DNA of 64,000 nt, from the NCBI RefSeq assembly GCF_003228315.1, contig NZ_CP029693.1, positions 2,046,001 through 2,110,000 on the forward strand. The letters are read 5' to 3'. The notes under the pieces were generated by a model, which saw only the letters and a program-made list of their open reading frames with translations, did no database searches and had not been told where the DNA came from. This DNA is from Pseudomonas putida (lineage in GTDB: Bacteria > Pseudomonadota > Gammaproteobacteria > Pseudomonadales > Pseudomonadaceae). This document shows positions 44,513 to 53,535 of this stretch, piece after piece; the stretch's first letter is position 1, and every line of letters starts with the position of its first letter. The position numbers and the translations under genes are program-made.

Positions 44513-44812
44513 ATGCTTTACGCCTATCAACAATATTTGATGGCCTGTGAAAAAGCAGGCATGGCACCGAGATTCCTGAATGCAGAGCAAACAAATGGCC
44601 TGATTGAGCTGCTTCAGAACCCACCAGCATTTGAAGAGGCTGTGCTGGTCGACCTGTTTGCCAATAAGGTTTCGAGTGAAACGAAAGCCATGAAGCTGAA
44701 AAAGAGTTATCTCCAGGCAATTATCTCTGGCGAAATCTACTGCCCAATCATTGGAAAGCAACGGGCCAGCGAGATGCTGGAGCAATCGCCGGACGATGCC
44801 GAACTCATGTAA
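44513..44812 (+). CDS. Free-standing aconitase B N-terminal (HEAT-like) domain
   Basis: Protein of 99 residues. MLYAYQQYLMACEKAGM, FLNAEQTNGLIELLQNPP, EEAVLVDLFANKVSSE, YLQAIISGEIYCPIIGKQRA match, in the same order, the first about 90 residues of aconitase B (AcnB: MLEAYRKH..., LNAEQTAGLVELLKNPP..., LVDLLTNRVPP). In AcnB this HEAT-like domain governs substrate access and dimerisation. Here the frame stops with no catalytic domain or Fe-S motif after it. GGAGG lies 11 bases upstream of ATG 44513. It begins the operon that continues into the glc genes, so it may be a regulatory or interaction partner of AcnB. Its function is unknown. Confidence 0.75.
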   Translation: MLYAYQQYLMACEKAGMAPRFLNAEQTNGLIELLQNPPAFEEAVLVDLFANKVSSETKAMKLKKSYLQAIISGEIYCPIIGKQRASEMLEQSPDDAELM

Positions 44813-44823
44813 GGGATTTTCCA

Positions 44824-45276
44824 ATGCCTCGCTTCAGACAGCGTGCCTCGGAGGAGCTTCAGGCTGGGGACAGCTTCACAGCTTCCCGCCGCTTTAACCT
44901 TGAAGACATCCAGCTTTTCACGAGATTTTCTCGGGACTATCAACCTGCATTTTTCGATGTGTGTTGTGCCGAGGCCGCTGTTTTTAAAGCACGTGTTTCC
45001 CATGAGTTGTTGACGGCCAGCCTGGTCACCGAAATCGGCAGGAAAATTGGCTGGGTAGGTGACCGCATCACCTTCCACTTCACGCAGCCGGCCTATACCG
45101 GGGACATGATCACCTGCCACTGGGTCATCAAGACTTTGAGCAATCAAGGCCGTGCAATCGCCAAAATCACGATGACCAACGAAGCGGGAGTGACAGTAAT
45201 GGACGCCGAAGCCTGCGGGGTTGTTTCGTCGTTGGCCGGTCACAACAATAAGAAAGGGTTGTCTGCCCCAATATGA
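44824..45276 (+). CDS. Small MaoC-like hot-dog protein
   Basis: Hot-dog protein of 150 residues. FSRDYQPAFFDVCCAEAAVF sits where MaoC enzymes have SGDxNPxHxD, so an Asp is kept but the His is Phe. ARVSHELLTASLVTEIG is the hot-dog helix (usually HGML), and TFHFTQPAYTGDMITC is the following strand. It starts 11 bases after the aconitase-domain gene and overlaps glcD by four bases. It may be a hydratase for a short acyl-CoA, or a thioester-binding subunit. Confidence 0.75.
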   Translation: MPRFRQRASEELQAGDSFTASRRFNLEDIQLFTRFSRDYQPAFFDVCCAEAAVFKARVSHELLTASLVTEIGRKIGWVGDRITFHFTQPAYTGDMITCHWVIKTLSNQGRAIAKITMTNEAGVTVMDAEACGVVSSLAGHNNKKGLSAPI

Positions 45277-46772
45277 ATATCCTTTACGACGAACGCGTTG
45301 ATGGGGTTCTCCCCGCCACCGATAAACACGCGCTTTTGCAGGCATTGCGTGAGCAAATGCCCGACCTGGAAATCCTGCACTGCCAGGAAGAGCTCAAACC
45401 CTATGAGTGCGACGGTTTATCCGCCTACCGCACCACACCCATGCTGGTGGTGTTGCCTCGCGAAATCGAGCAGGTCGAAAAACTGCTGAAGATCTGCCAT
45501 CAGCAGCGTGTTCCGGTGGTTCCTCGCGGAGCCGGCACAGGCCTGTCGGGCGGTGCACTGCCACTGGAAAAAGGCGTGCTGCTGGTAATGGCACGCTTCA
45601 ACAAAATTCTTGAAATCGATCCCGCTGGGCGGTTTGCCCGCGTCCAGCCGGGAGTGCGCAACCTGGCGATCTCTCAGGCCGCCGCACCCCATGGTTTGTA
45701 TTACGCCCCAGACCCCTCCTCGCAAATCGCCTGTTCCATCGGCGGCAACGTCGCGGAAAACGCTGGCGGTGTGCACTGCCTGAAATATGGCCTGACCGTG
45801 CACAACCTGCTGAAAGTGGAAATGCTCACGGTGGACGGCGAACGCCTGACCCTGGGCTGCAATGCCCTCGACTCGCCAGGTTTTGATCTGCTGGCACTGT
45901 TCACGGGCTCCGAAGGCATGCTCGGGGTGATCACGGAGGTGACCGTCAAGCTGCTACCCAAACCACAATCAGCCAAGGTGTTGCTGGCAGCATTTGACTC
46001 CGTGGAAAAAGCCGGTCGTGCAGTCGGCGATATCATTGCTGCCGGCATCATCCCCGGTGGCCTTGAGATGATGGATAACTTGGCCATTCGCGCCGCCGAG
46101 GACTTCATCCACGCCGGTTATCCAGTCGACGCCGAAGCCATCCTGCTGTGCGAACTTGACGGCGTCGAGGCCGATGTCGACGACGACTGCGAGCGCGTCC
46201 GACGAGTGCTGGAGCAAGCCGGTGCCACCGAAGTGCGCCAGGCCAAAGACGAAGCCGAACGCGTGCGCTTTTGGGCCGGACGCAAGAATGCCTTTCCCGC
46301 TGTCGGGCGCCTCTCGCCGGATTATTACTGCATGGATGGCACCATCCCGCGCCGCGAACTGCCCGGTGTTCTGCGGGCAATCGCCGAGTTGTCCGCCGAA
46401 TACAATTTGCGCGTCGCCAACGTCTTCCACGCCGGCGACGGCAACATGCATCCGCTGATTCTGTTCGATGCCAACACGCCCGGAGAACTGGATCGCGCCG
46501 AAGCCCTGGGCGGCAAGATCCTCGAACTGTGCGTGAAGGTCGGTGGCAGCATCACCGGCGAACACGGTGTGGGCCGGGAGAAAATCAACCAGATGTGCGC
46601 ACAGTTCAGCGGTGACGAATTGACTCTGTTCCACGCGGTCAAGGCGGCCTTCGACCCCAGCGGCCTGCTCAACCCCGGAAAGAACATTCCCACCTTGCAT
46701 CGATGCGCCGAGTTCGGCGCCATGCATGTGCACATGGGGCAGTTACCCTTCCCTGAACTGGAGCGTTTCTAA
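45273..46772 (+). CDS. glcD: Glycolate oxidase subunit GlcD
   Basis: FAD-linked oxidase of 499 residues, the catalytic subunit that oxidises glycolate (or D-lactate) to glyoxylate. The FAD-binding PCMH domain has VPRGAGTGLSGGALP near residue 90 and SIGGNVAENAGG. The C-terminal cap has NVFHAGDGNMHPL and GSITGEHGVGREKI, with conserved His residues. ATG 45273 overlaps the MaoC-like stop by four bases. No glcC regulator gene adjoins it, unlike the standard glc locus. Confidence 0.94.
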   Translation: MNILYDERVDGVLPATDKHALLQALREQMPDLEILHCQEELKPYECDGLSAYRTTPMLVVLPREIEQVEKLLKICHQQRVPVVPRGAGTGLSGGALPLEKGVLLVMARFNKILEIDPAGRFARVQPGVRNLAISQAAAPHGLYYAPDPSSQIACSIGGNVAENAGGVHCLKYGLTVHNLLKVEMLTVDGERLTLGCNALDSPGFDLLALFTGSEGMLGVITEVTVKLLPKPQSAKVLLAAFDSVEKAGRAVGDIIAAGIIPGGLEMMDNLAIRAAEDFIHAGYPVDAEAILLCELDGVEADVDDDCERVRRVLEQAGATEVRQAKDEAERVRFWAGRKNAFPAVGRLSPDYYCMDGTIPRRELPGVLRAIAELSAEYNLRVANVFHAGDGNMHPLILFDANTPGELDRAEALGGKILELCVKVGGSITGEHGVGREKINQMCAQFSGDELTLFHAVKAAFDPSGLLNPGKNIPTLHRCAEFGAMHVHMGQLPFPELERF

Positions 46773-47830
46773 TGCCTGCTCAACACTCCAACGACGCTGG
46801 CGCAGAGCTTTTGCAACAGGTTGAACATGCCCTGCGCAACCATGTCCCGTTGCGCATTCAGGGAGGGAACAGCAAGGCTCATCTGGGTCGCGAGGTGCGC
46901 GGTCAACTGCTCGATACCCGCGCGCATCGCGGCATTGTGACCTACGACCCTACGGAATTGGTGATCACGGCACGCGCCGGCACGCCGTTGGCCGAATTGA
47001 ACGCAACGCTGGACGCCGCCGGGCAAATGCTGCCGTGCGAACCACCGCACAGCGATGACGGTGCCACCCTTGGTGGCATGGTTGCGGCCGGCCTGTCGGG
47101 GCCACGCAGACCGTGGGCCGGCTCGGTTCGCGACTACGTGCTGGGAACCCGCGTCATTACCGGTCATGGCAAGCATCTGCGCTTCGGTGGCGAAGTGATG
47201 AAGAACGTGGCGGGCTACGATTTGTCGCGCTTGATGGCTGGCAGTTTTGGCTGCCTCGGACTGCTGACCGAAGTGTCCCTCAAGGTCCTGCCAAAGCCGC
47301 GACATAGCCTCAGCATCACCCTGGAAATGAACACCGAGCAGGCCCTGCTGAAACTGGCGCAGTGGGGGCAACAACCCATCCCCATCAGCGCGGCCAGCCA
47401 TGACGGACAACGTTTGAATCTGCGTCTGGAGGGCGGCGAAGGCTCGGTAACGGCAGCGCATGATCGTTTGGGCGGCGAACTGCTCGACGCCGGTTACTGG
47501 AGCGAACTGAATGCCCAGCGCCTGGCATTTTTTGCCGATGACCGCCCGCTCTGGCGCCTGTCACTGCCGATCCACACCGGCCCATTGAGCCTGCCAGGCG
47601 AGCAACTGATCGATTGGGGCGGTGCCCAGCGCTGGCTGAAATCCAGCGCCGAAGCCGAGACCATCCGCGCCATTGCCAGTCAAGCTGGAGGACATGCCAC
47701 CTGCCATGCAAATGCCGAGCAGCCATTCCAGCCACTGGCGGCACCGCTGCTGCGCTACCAGCAATCGCTCAAGTCACAACTGGACCCACAAGGGATTTTC
47801 AATCCAGGCCGAATGTACGCAGAGATCTGA
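46772..47830 (+). CDS. glcE: Glycolate oxidase subunit GlcE
   Basis: FAD-binding subunit of 352 residues. It has YDPTELVITARAGTPLAEL near residue 55, DDGATLGGMVAAGLSGPRRPW and KNVAGYDLSRLMAGSFGCLGLLTEVSLKV (region only), and a short C-terminus with FNPGRMY. Its ATG overlaps the glcD stop by one base (TAATG). GlcE and GlcD carry the two flavin domains of the glycolate oxidase complex at the inner membrane. Confidence 0.93.
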   Translation: MPAQHSNDAGAELLQQVEHALRNHVPLRIQGGNSKAHLGREVRGQLLDTRAHRGIVTYDPTELVITARAGTPLAELNATLDAAGQMLPCEPPHSDDGATLGGMVAAGLSGPRRPWAGSVRDYVLGTRVITGHGKHLRFGGEVMKNVAGYDLSRLMAGSFGCLGLLTEVSLKVLPKPRHSLSITLEMNTEQALLKLAQWGQQPIPISAASHDGQRLNLRLEGGEGSVTAAHDRLGGELLDAGYWSELNAQRLAFFADDRPLWRLSLPIHTGPLSLPGEQLIDWGGAQRWLKSSAEAETIRAIASQAGGHATCHANAEQPFQPLAAPLLRYQQSLKSQLDPQGIFNPGRMYAEI

Positions 47831-47832
47831 TC

Positions 47833-49065
47833 ATGCAAACCACCTTGAGCGAAAAAGCCCAGCGTCTGGAGCGCGCCGAAGAAGCCGAAAGCATCTTGCG
47901 CAGTTGCGTACATTGCGGTTTCTGCAATGCCACCTGCCCGACTTACCAACTGTTGGGTGATGAACTGGATGGCCCGCGCGGGCGCATCTACCTGATCAAG
48001 CAAGTGCTGGAAGGCAACGAAGTCACGGCCAAGACCCAGCAACATCTGGACCGTTGCCTGTCATGCAGAAACTGCGAAACCACCTGCCCTTCCGGTGTCA
48101 ATTATCACAATCTGCTGGACATCGGTCGTGCCGTGGTTGATCAGGCGGTGCCGCGCAGCACGGGTCAGCGCCTGTTGCGCCATGGCTTACGGTCCTTGTT
48201 GCCCAACCCGCTCCTGTTCAAGCCCTTGCTGAAAATCGGCAAAAGCTTGCGCCCTGTATTGCCTCAAACCGTACGGCTGAAATTGCCGCGACACATCACC
48301 CAGGCAAAACCCCGGCCGACGCGAACGCTCGCACGAACGATGTTAATGCTCGAAGGCTGCGTGCAGCCAAGCTTGTCCCCGAACACCAATGCTGCCACCG
48401 CGCGGGTTCTGGATCGCTTGGGCATCAGTATCACGCCAATCAGCCAGGCTGGATGCTGTGGCGCGGTTGACTACCACCTCGACGCGCAGCAAGCGGGGCT
48501 GGAGCGAGCCCGGCGCAATATCGACGCCTGGTGGCCGGCTATCGAAAGTGGTGCCGAGGCGATCGTGCAAACCGCCAGCGGCTGCGGTGCTTTTGTCAAG
48601 GAATATGGCCATCTGCTCAAGCATGATCCGGCGTATGCCCAGAAGGCGACCCGGATCAGTGCCATGAGCAAGGATCTGGTCGAGGTCCTGCAAGCGGAGC
48701 CTTTGGAACAACTTGGCGCTCGCAGCGAGCAACGCCTGGCCTTCCATTGTCCGTGCACACTGCAACATGCCCTCAAGCTCGGCGGCGCGGTCGAAAGCGT
48801 TCTGACTCGCCTGGGATTTCATCTCACCGCCGTGCCCGACAGCCATCTTTGTTGCGGCTCTGCGGGTACCTACTCAATCACTCAACCCACGCTGTCGCGT
48901 CAGCTGCGCGACAACAAGATGAAGGCGCTGGAGAGCGGCTCACCCGCCGTTATTGCCACCGCCAACATCGGCTGCCAAACCCACCTCGACAGTGCCGGCC
49001 GCACCCCGGTTCGGCACTGGATCGAAGTGGTGGAAGATGCCATTCACTCACAGGAAAACCCATGA
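47833..49065 (+). CDS. glcF: Glycolate oxidase iron-sulfur subunit GlcF
   Basis: Protein of 410 residues that passes electrons from the flavin subunits toward quinone. Two 4Fe-4S motifs are present: CVHCGFCNATCP near residue 26 and CLSCRNCETTCPSGV near residue 77. Two CCG-type repeats follow: QAGCCGAVDYH and DSHLCCGSAGTYSI. ATG 47833 lies two bases after the glcE stop. The length matches the family. Confidence 0.94.
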   Translation: MQTTLSEKAQRLERAEEAESILRSCVHCGFCNATCPTYQLLGDELDGPRGRIYLIKQVLEGNEVTAKTQQHLDRCLSCRNCETTCPSGVNYHNLLDIGRAVVDQAVPRSTGQRLLRHGLRSLLPNPLLFKPLLKIGKSLRPVLPQTVRLKLPRHITQAKPRPTRTLARTMLMLEGCVQPSLSPNTNAATARVLDRLGISITPISQAGCCGAVDYHLDAQQAGLERARRNIDAWWPAIESGAEAIVQTASGCGAFVKEYGHLLKHDPAYAQKATRISAMSKDLVEVLQAEPLEQLGARSEQRLAFHCPCTLQHALKLGGAVESVLTRLGFHLTAVPDSHLCCGSAGTYSITQPTLSRQLRDNKMKALESGSPAVIATANIGCQTHLDSAGRTPVRHWIEVVEDAIHSQENP

Positions 49066-49463
49066 ACAGCAAAGCCGTATTGAGCCAGAACGAAGTCGGC
49101 CTGATCCTCGCTGCCGCGCGCAGCGAAGCCCAGCTCAACCAATGGAATGTCTGCATTGCCGTAGTGGATGATGGCGGTCATCCGTTGGCCCTTGAGCGCC
49201 TGGACGGTTGCGCGCCTATCGGTGCCTACATCGCCACGGAAAAGGCCCGGACTTCGGCCCTCGGTCGACGCGAGTCGAAAGGCTATGAAGAGATGGTCAA
49301 CGGTGGGCGTAGCGCATTCCTCTCGGCGCCGCTGGTGACCTCCCTCGAAGGTGGCGTACCCATTGTTGTCGAGGGTCATGTAGTGGGCGCAGTCGGCGTT
49401 TCCGGCGTCAAGGCCGACCAGGATGCACAGATTGCCGCAGCCGGCGTCCGAGCCTTGAATTGA
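49062..49463 (+). CDS. glcG: GlcG/HbpS-family protein
   Basis: Protein of 133 residues with the GlcG/HbpS fold: [25 protein letters not shown] near residue 30 (region only), [16 protein letters not shown], and [29 protein letters not shown] near the end. The family binds heme or small ligands, and the glcG gene is usual in glc operons. ATG 49062 overlaps the glcF stop by four bases. Confidence 0.9.
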   Translation: MNSKAVLSQNEVGLILAAARSEAQLNQWNVCIAVVDDGGHPLALERLDGCAPIGAYIATEKARTSALGRRESKGYEEMVNGGRSAFLSAPLVTSLEGGVPIVVEGHVVGAVGVSGVKADQDAQIAAAGVRALN

Positions 49464-49474
49464 GAGAAGACCCC

Positions 49475-51652
49475 ATGACTGATTACGAAAAAATTCACGG
49501 ACTGCAGGTCGCGCCTGCCCTGCTGGCATTTATCGACGAAGAAGTCCTACCCGGTACCGGCGTCGACGCGGACACCTTTTGGAGCGGATTCTCCGACCTG
49601 GTCCTGGAACTGGCACCGGTCAACCGCGCCTTATTAGCTGAACGTGAGCGTTTGCAGCTGGAATTGGACATCTGGCATAAAGCCAATCCAGGCCCCATCA
49701 CCGATATGCCGGCGTATCGCGCGTTCCTGTCCTCAATCGGCTACCTGCAACCACAACCTGCGCAAGTACAGGCCAGCACCACCAAAGTTGATCGCGAAAT
49801 CAGCCAACAGGCAGGGCCGCAGCTGGTCGTGCCCGCCATCAACGCACGGTACGCCTTGAACGCAGCCAATGCGCGTTGGGGCTCCTTGTATGACGCCCTG
49901 TACGGCAGTGACGTGATCAGCAGCGACAACGGTGCCGAATCCGGCATGGGATACAACCCGGTGCGTGGCGCCAAAGTGGTGGCCTTTGCTAAAGCCTTCC
50001 TGGATGAAGCCTTGCCATTGCAATCAGGTTCACACGCCGACGCCACTTCGTACCGCATCTTAGGTGGTGCGTTGGCTGTCATGCTCAAAGGCGATCAGCA
50101 CACCACGCTACGTCAGCCCGAAAAATTGGTGGGTTACCAAGGTACGGCCACCGCACCGACGGCCGTCGTTCTGCGCAACAATGGCTTGCACATCGAGATC
50201 CAGATCGATCCGACGAGCCCGATCGGGCGTAGCGACGCCGCTTCGGTGAAAGACCTGCTGATCGAATCGGCTTTGTCGACCATCATCGACTGCGAAGACT
50301 CCGTCGCGGCCGTCGATGCCGACGACAAGGTACGGGTATATCGCAACTGGCTGGGCCTGATGAAGGGCGATCTTTCAGAGACGCTGGAGAAGAACGGCAA
50401 AACCGTCACCCGCCGACTCAACGCGGACCGTGTATACACTGGCGTCGACGGTACTGCCTTCAAACTGCACGGCCGCGCCCTGCTGCTCATTCGCAACGTC
50501 GGACACTTGATGACCAACCCGGCCGTACTCTATGGGAATAACCGGGAGATTCCCGAAGGCATTCTGGACGGCATGGTCACCAGCCTGATCGCCCTGCACG
50601 ATCTAAAGCGCCAAGGCAACTCGCGCACCGGCAGCGTCTACATCGTCAAACCGAAAATGCACGGGCCAGCCGAAGTTGCCTTCGCCGAGCGCTTGTTCAG
50701 CTGTATCGAAGACGTGTTGCAGCTGGAACGGCACACGCTGAAGATGGGCATCATGGACGAGGAGCGCCGCACCAGCGTCAATCTCAAGGCTTGCATTGCT
50801 GCGGCGGCGTCACGTGTCGCCTTTATCAATACGGGGTTTCTCGATCGCACTGGCGACGAGATGCACACCGCCATGGAAGCTGGCGCGATGCTGCGCAAAG
50901 GCGACATGAAAAGCAGCGCCTGGATACAGGCCTATGAGTACAACAATGTCCTAGTCGGCTTGAACTGCGGATTGCGCGGCCGGGCACAGATCGGTAAAGG
51001 CATGTGGGCCATGCCCGACTTGATGGCGGCCATGGTCGAGCAGAAAATCGCGCACCCGAAAGCAGGCGCGAACACTGCCTGGGTGCCGTCCCCAACTGCT
51101 GCGACTTTGCACGCCTTGCACTACCACAACGTCGACGTAGCGGCGATTCAACAAGAGCTCGAGGGGATTGACCTGGCAGCTGTTAGTGACGACCTGCTCA
51201 ATGACCTGCTGACCGTGCCAGTTGCTGTTGACGCTAAATGGACGGCGGAGCAAATCCGCGAAGAAGTGGAAAACAACGCACAGGGTCTGCTTGGTTATGT
51301 GGTGCGCTGGGTCGAGCAAGGCGTGGGTTGCTCCAAAGTGCCAGATATCCATGATGTTGGTCTGATGGAAGACCGCGCCACACTCCGTATCTCCAGCCAG
51401 CACATCGCCAACTGGCTGCGTCATGGTGTGATTGACCAACAGCAGACGCTGAAGATCCTGCAGCGCATGGCGCATGTGGTGGATCAGCAAAATGCTGGCG
51501 ATCCGCTGTATCGACCGATAGCTTCCGACTTCGAAGGCTCGGTAGCATTCCAGGCGGCTTGTGCGCTCGTGTTCGAAGGGTTGCACCAACCGAGTGGTTA
51601 TACAGAGCCGCTTCTGCATCGCTTCCGTGCCGTATTTAAACAACAGAAATAA
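49475..51652 (+). CDS. glcB: Malate synthase G
   Basis: Full-length enzyme of 725 residues that condenses glyoxylate with acetyl-CoA to malate. Family segments include [49 protein letters not shown] and [21 protein letters not shown] (region only), followed by [29 protein letters not shown] (region only). ATG 49475 is chosen; a TTG 15 bases upstream gives a non-conserved extension. It completes glycolate use (glcDEF to glcB) and removes the glyoxylate made by GlcDEF. A strong terminator follows. Confidence 0.95.
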   Translation: MTDYEKIHGLQVAPALLAFIDEEVLPGTGVDADTFWSGFSDLVLELAPVNRALLAERERLQLELDIWHKANPGPITDMPAYRAFLSSIGYLQPQPAQVQASTTKVDREISQQAGPQLVVPAINARYALNAANARWGSLYDALYGSDVISSDNGAESGMGYNPVRGAKVVAFAKAFLDEALPLQSGSHADATSYRILGGALAVMLKGDQHTTLRQPEKLVGYQGTATAPTAVVLRNNGLHIEIQIDPTSPIGRSDAASVKDLLIESALSTIIDCEDSVAAVDADDKVRVYRNWLGLMKGDLSETLEKNGKTVTRRLNADRVYTGVDGTAFKLHGRALLLIRNVGHLMTNPAVLYGNNREIPEGILDGMVTSLIALHDLKRQGNSRTGSVYIVKPKMHGPAEVAFAERLFSCIEDVLQLERHTLKMGIMDEERRTSVNLKACIAAAASRVAFINTGFLDRTGDEMHTAMEAGAMLRKGDMKSSAWIQAYEYNNVLVGLNCGLRGRAQIGKGMWAMPDLMAAMVEQKIAHPKAGANTAWVPSPTAATLHALHYHNVDVAAIQQELEGIDLAAVSDDLLNDLLTVPVAVDAKWTAEQIREEVENNAQGLLGYVVRWVEQGVGCSKVPDIHDVGLMEDRATLRISSQHIANWLRHGVIDQQQTLKILQRMAHVVDQQNAGDPLYRPIASDFEGSVAFQAACALVFEGLHQPSGYTEPLLHRFRAVFKQQK

Positions 51653-51688
51653 ATGTTGACCGAATTCCCTTACCTTGTTGAAAAACAA

Positions 51689-51716
51689 AGCCCTGGAGGT
51701 TCGCGGCTCCAGGGCT
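51689..51716 (+). terminator. Rho-independent terminator of the glc operon
   Basis: AGCCCTGGAG and CTCCAGGGCT pair with an 8-base loop, followed by TCTATTTT, 37 bases after the glcB stop. Confidence 0.82.
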
Positions 51717-52123
51717 TCTATTTTCGCCTCCATCCCTTAATGGTTTGACGAACGTAACCAAGACATTACCAGCGTCGTTTTGATATTTCACTACGACTTA
51801 GGTTAAACGTGTTTAGTAAGGAAGCATGGGAGAGAACCGCTGAACGATTTAGCCAATATCGGTCCTTCGTGACGGTCAGAGATCATTCAAAAACGTTCCC
51901 TGAAAGTTAATCCCTACCTGATGTTTGAGTACCTACTGGCGCAAGGCGCAGTCGCACATCTCGCAGTGAGCCTGGTTAGCTAGGAATGCGCCCCCGATTT
52001 TTCAAGGATCTCGGGTGCCGGCAGCGCTGCACAGCCTAGAGGTCATCGCCTAAAGGTCAATCGTTGAACCACGAGTTATAGATTAAGAACGGCTGTGGGA
52101 ATACCCACGTTATTTTCGTCAAC
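51717..52123. other. AT-richer intergenic boundary, no gene seen
   Basis: About 400 bases separate the glc terminator from the first gene of the accessory region. I see no reading frame with coding character, no tRNA-like fold and no clear repeat. Base composition falls relative to the catabolic cluster, so a boundary of an inserted segment is likely within this stretch. Confidence 0.5.
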
Positions 52124-52612
52124 TTACTGCGCATCTGTATGACGCGAAGGTAAAAACGATATTTCTAAAGCATACGCAACTGCTTTCTTTGCATCTCTAC
52201 GAAGTGTTTCTCGGAAAAGTAATTGCTTATCAAGTGGTACTGCAGCGCCCTGACCTGAATGCCTGTGTAGTATTGGATTCCTTTGATCTCGCAACCATTC
52301 AGCCTTGGCTTTAAGTTGATATTTGTTGAGGAAATCCAGTGACTTTAGTCCTCCCTTATTGAAAGCTGCCAAGCTTACCTCCACGACAGCTTGCGCAATC
52401 ACGATTGTCGCAACCCAGGCACCTGCACAGAACACATGCTCAAGCTCTCGAATAAGCGTTTCAACCTGTGGGTGGCTGTTCCAATCTTCAGGGCCCAGAT
52501 GAATTGATTCAAACATCCTGAATTGACCGTGCCGAGCCTGCCATTCTTGTGGGCGGGGGCATACACCCAATTGATCATATTTCGCGGTGCGATCCAAATC
52601 CGTGTAAATCAT
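52124..52612 (-). CDS. Hypothetical protein with HEPN-like RNxxxH motif
   Basis: Protein of 162 residues with no family recognised with certainty. It is all-helical by appearance: a helix near residues 50-85 (VETLIRELEHV..., VIAQAVVEVSLAAF), then LKAKAEWLRDQRNPILHRH at about 100-118. R111, N112 and H116 give the RNxxxH motif of HEPN ribonucleases and DUF4145-like proteins. It lies 110 bases downstream of the membrane-protein gene of the E2-E1-JAB operon, same strand, and may belong to that transcript. HEPN assignment is an inference. Confidence 0.55.
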   Translation of the reverse strand: MIYTDLDRTAKYDQLGVCPRPQEWQARHGQFRMFESIHLGPEDWNSHPQVETLIRELEHVFCAGAWVATIVIAQAVVEVSLAAFNKGGLKSLDFLNKYQLKAKAEWLRDQRNPILHRHSGQGAAVPLDKQLLFRETLRRDAKKAVAYALEISFLPSRHTDAQ

Positions 52613-52722
52613 TTTTCACTTGGTCCTTAGTAAACTTCCCGCTCCGAAGGCGAGTTTGATCTCTTCTCGAGTAACCATTGTCCGTAGAGAGTTGCCCATC
52701 GAAGTCAGGTAGGAGCCTCCGA

Positions 52723-53535
52723 TTACGTTTGTCCAGGCGGTGGGGAGGAACTCTCTATCTTTGATACGCTCTTGCGTGCGGGCGTCTTCCTGGCAGGAGT
52801 CTTCGACTGTGCTAGAAAAGACTCACAGCTAAGAATCAGCTCACGGCCATAAGCTCGCGAGGCGTCAAAGACTGCATTGCGATTTACCGCAAAGATCATG
52901 TATGCAGCGTGTGCTACCGCTACAATTAAAACCAACGTAGTTTTGCTACCCAATGGGGCTTCAATATCCCATGACATATGCCAAAGCATAAGTATGCAAA
53001 TTGCTACCACTAAAACGTTAAGTAACAACGCAAAATGTTTGACACCGAGCAGGTTTCGGCGAAAGCCATATGTGACGTTCTCTCCGAATAAGATCGGAAA
53101 GACTTTCGAGTTGCGAGTATTTTGGCGAAGCCACACTCCGCACTGACCATAGAACACGTCTGCAGCGCTCTGATTTTCGTGCTCTTCTTCAGGACTAGGC
53201 ATTGCCACCTTCAGCATTCCAGCGAGAAACTCTCGATATCGCTCTTTCGAGTGACTATCAATGGTCTGATCGTTTCGGCGAAACATGACGATCGATGGAA
53301 TACCGCCTTGCTCTTCGTAGATTTTTGATTCTATTTTGCGACCGCGAGCACGTGAAAAATCCGCGATAGCGAATAGCATGACAAGTAGGCCCAGCGACGC
53401 AATCATGTTCGAAAGTCCGAATGTCTTCCACGAAATCATGAGTGCCAGCGCAGCGAGTGCCGGCGCCGCTGCAATAATGGCTGGGAACAACCTTGCACGA
53501 ATAGAATAGGCGTCGAAGAACTTAAAAATCTCCAT
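52723..53535 (-). CDS. Four-helix membrane protein, candidate effector of the E2-E1-JAB system
   Basis: Protein of 270 residues with two pairs of hydrophobic helices, at about residues 15-35 and 43-62, then 164-184 and 194-214. A cytoplasmic middle part of about 100 residues has EEQGGIPSIVMFRRND and SKERYREFLAGML. The C-terminal tail is basic with a KTPAR tandem repeat. ATG 53535 overlaps the MBL stop by one base (TAATG), so the longer frame starting at 53622 is rejected. Small membrane proteins at the end of conjugation or nucleotide-signalling operons often are pore-forming killers in phage defence; that role is inferred here. No family name is certain. Confidence 0.7.
   Translation of the reverse strand: MEIFKFFDAYSIRARLFPAIIAAAPALAALALMISWKTFGLSNMIASLGLLVMLFAIADFSRARGRKIESKIYEEQGGIPSIVMFRRNDQTIDSHSKERYREFLAGMLKVAMPSPEEEHENQSAADVFYGQCGVWLRQNTRNSKVFPILFGENVTYGFRRNLLGVKHFALLLNVLVVAICILMLWHMSWDIEAPLGSKTTLVLIVAVAHAAYMIFAVNRNAVFDASRAYGRELILSCESFLAQSKTPARKTPARKSVSKIESSSPPPGQT

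Noticed and set aside
51717-52123. Possible tRNA or attachment site at the region boundary
   Set aside because: No cloverleaf, CCA end or direct repeat could be found by eye.
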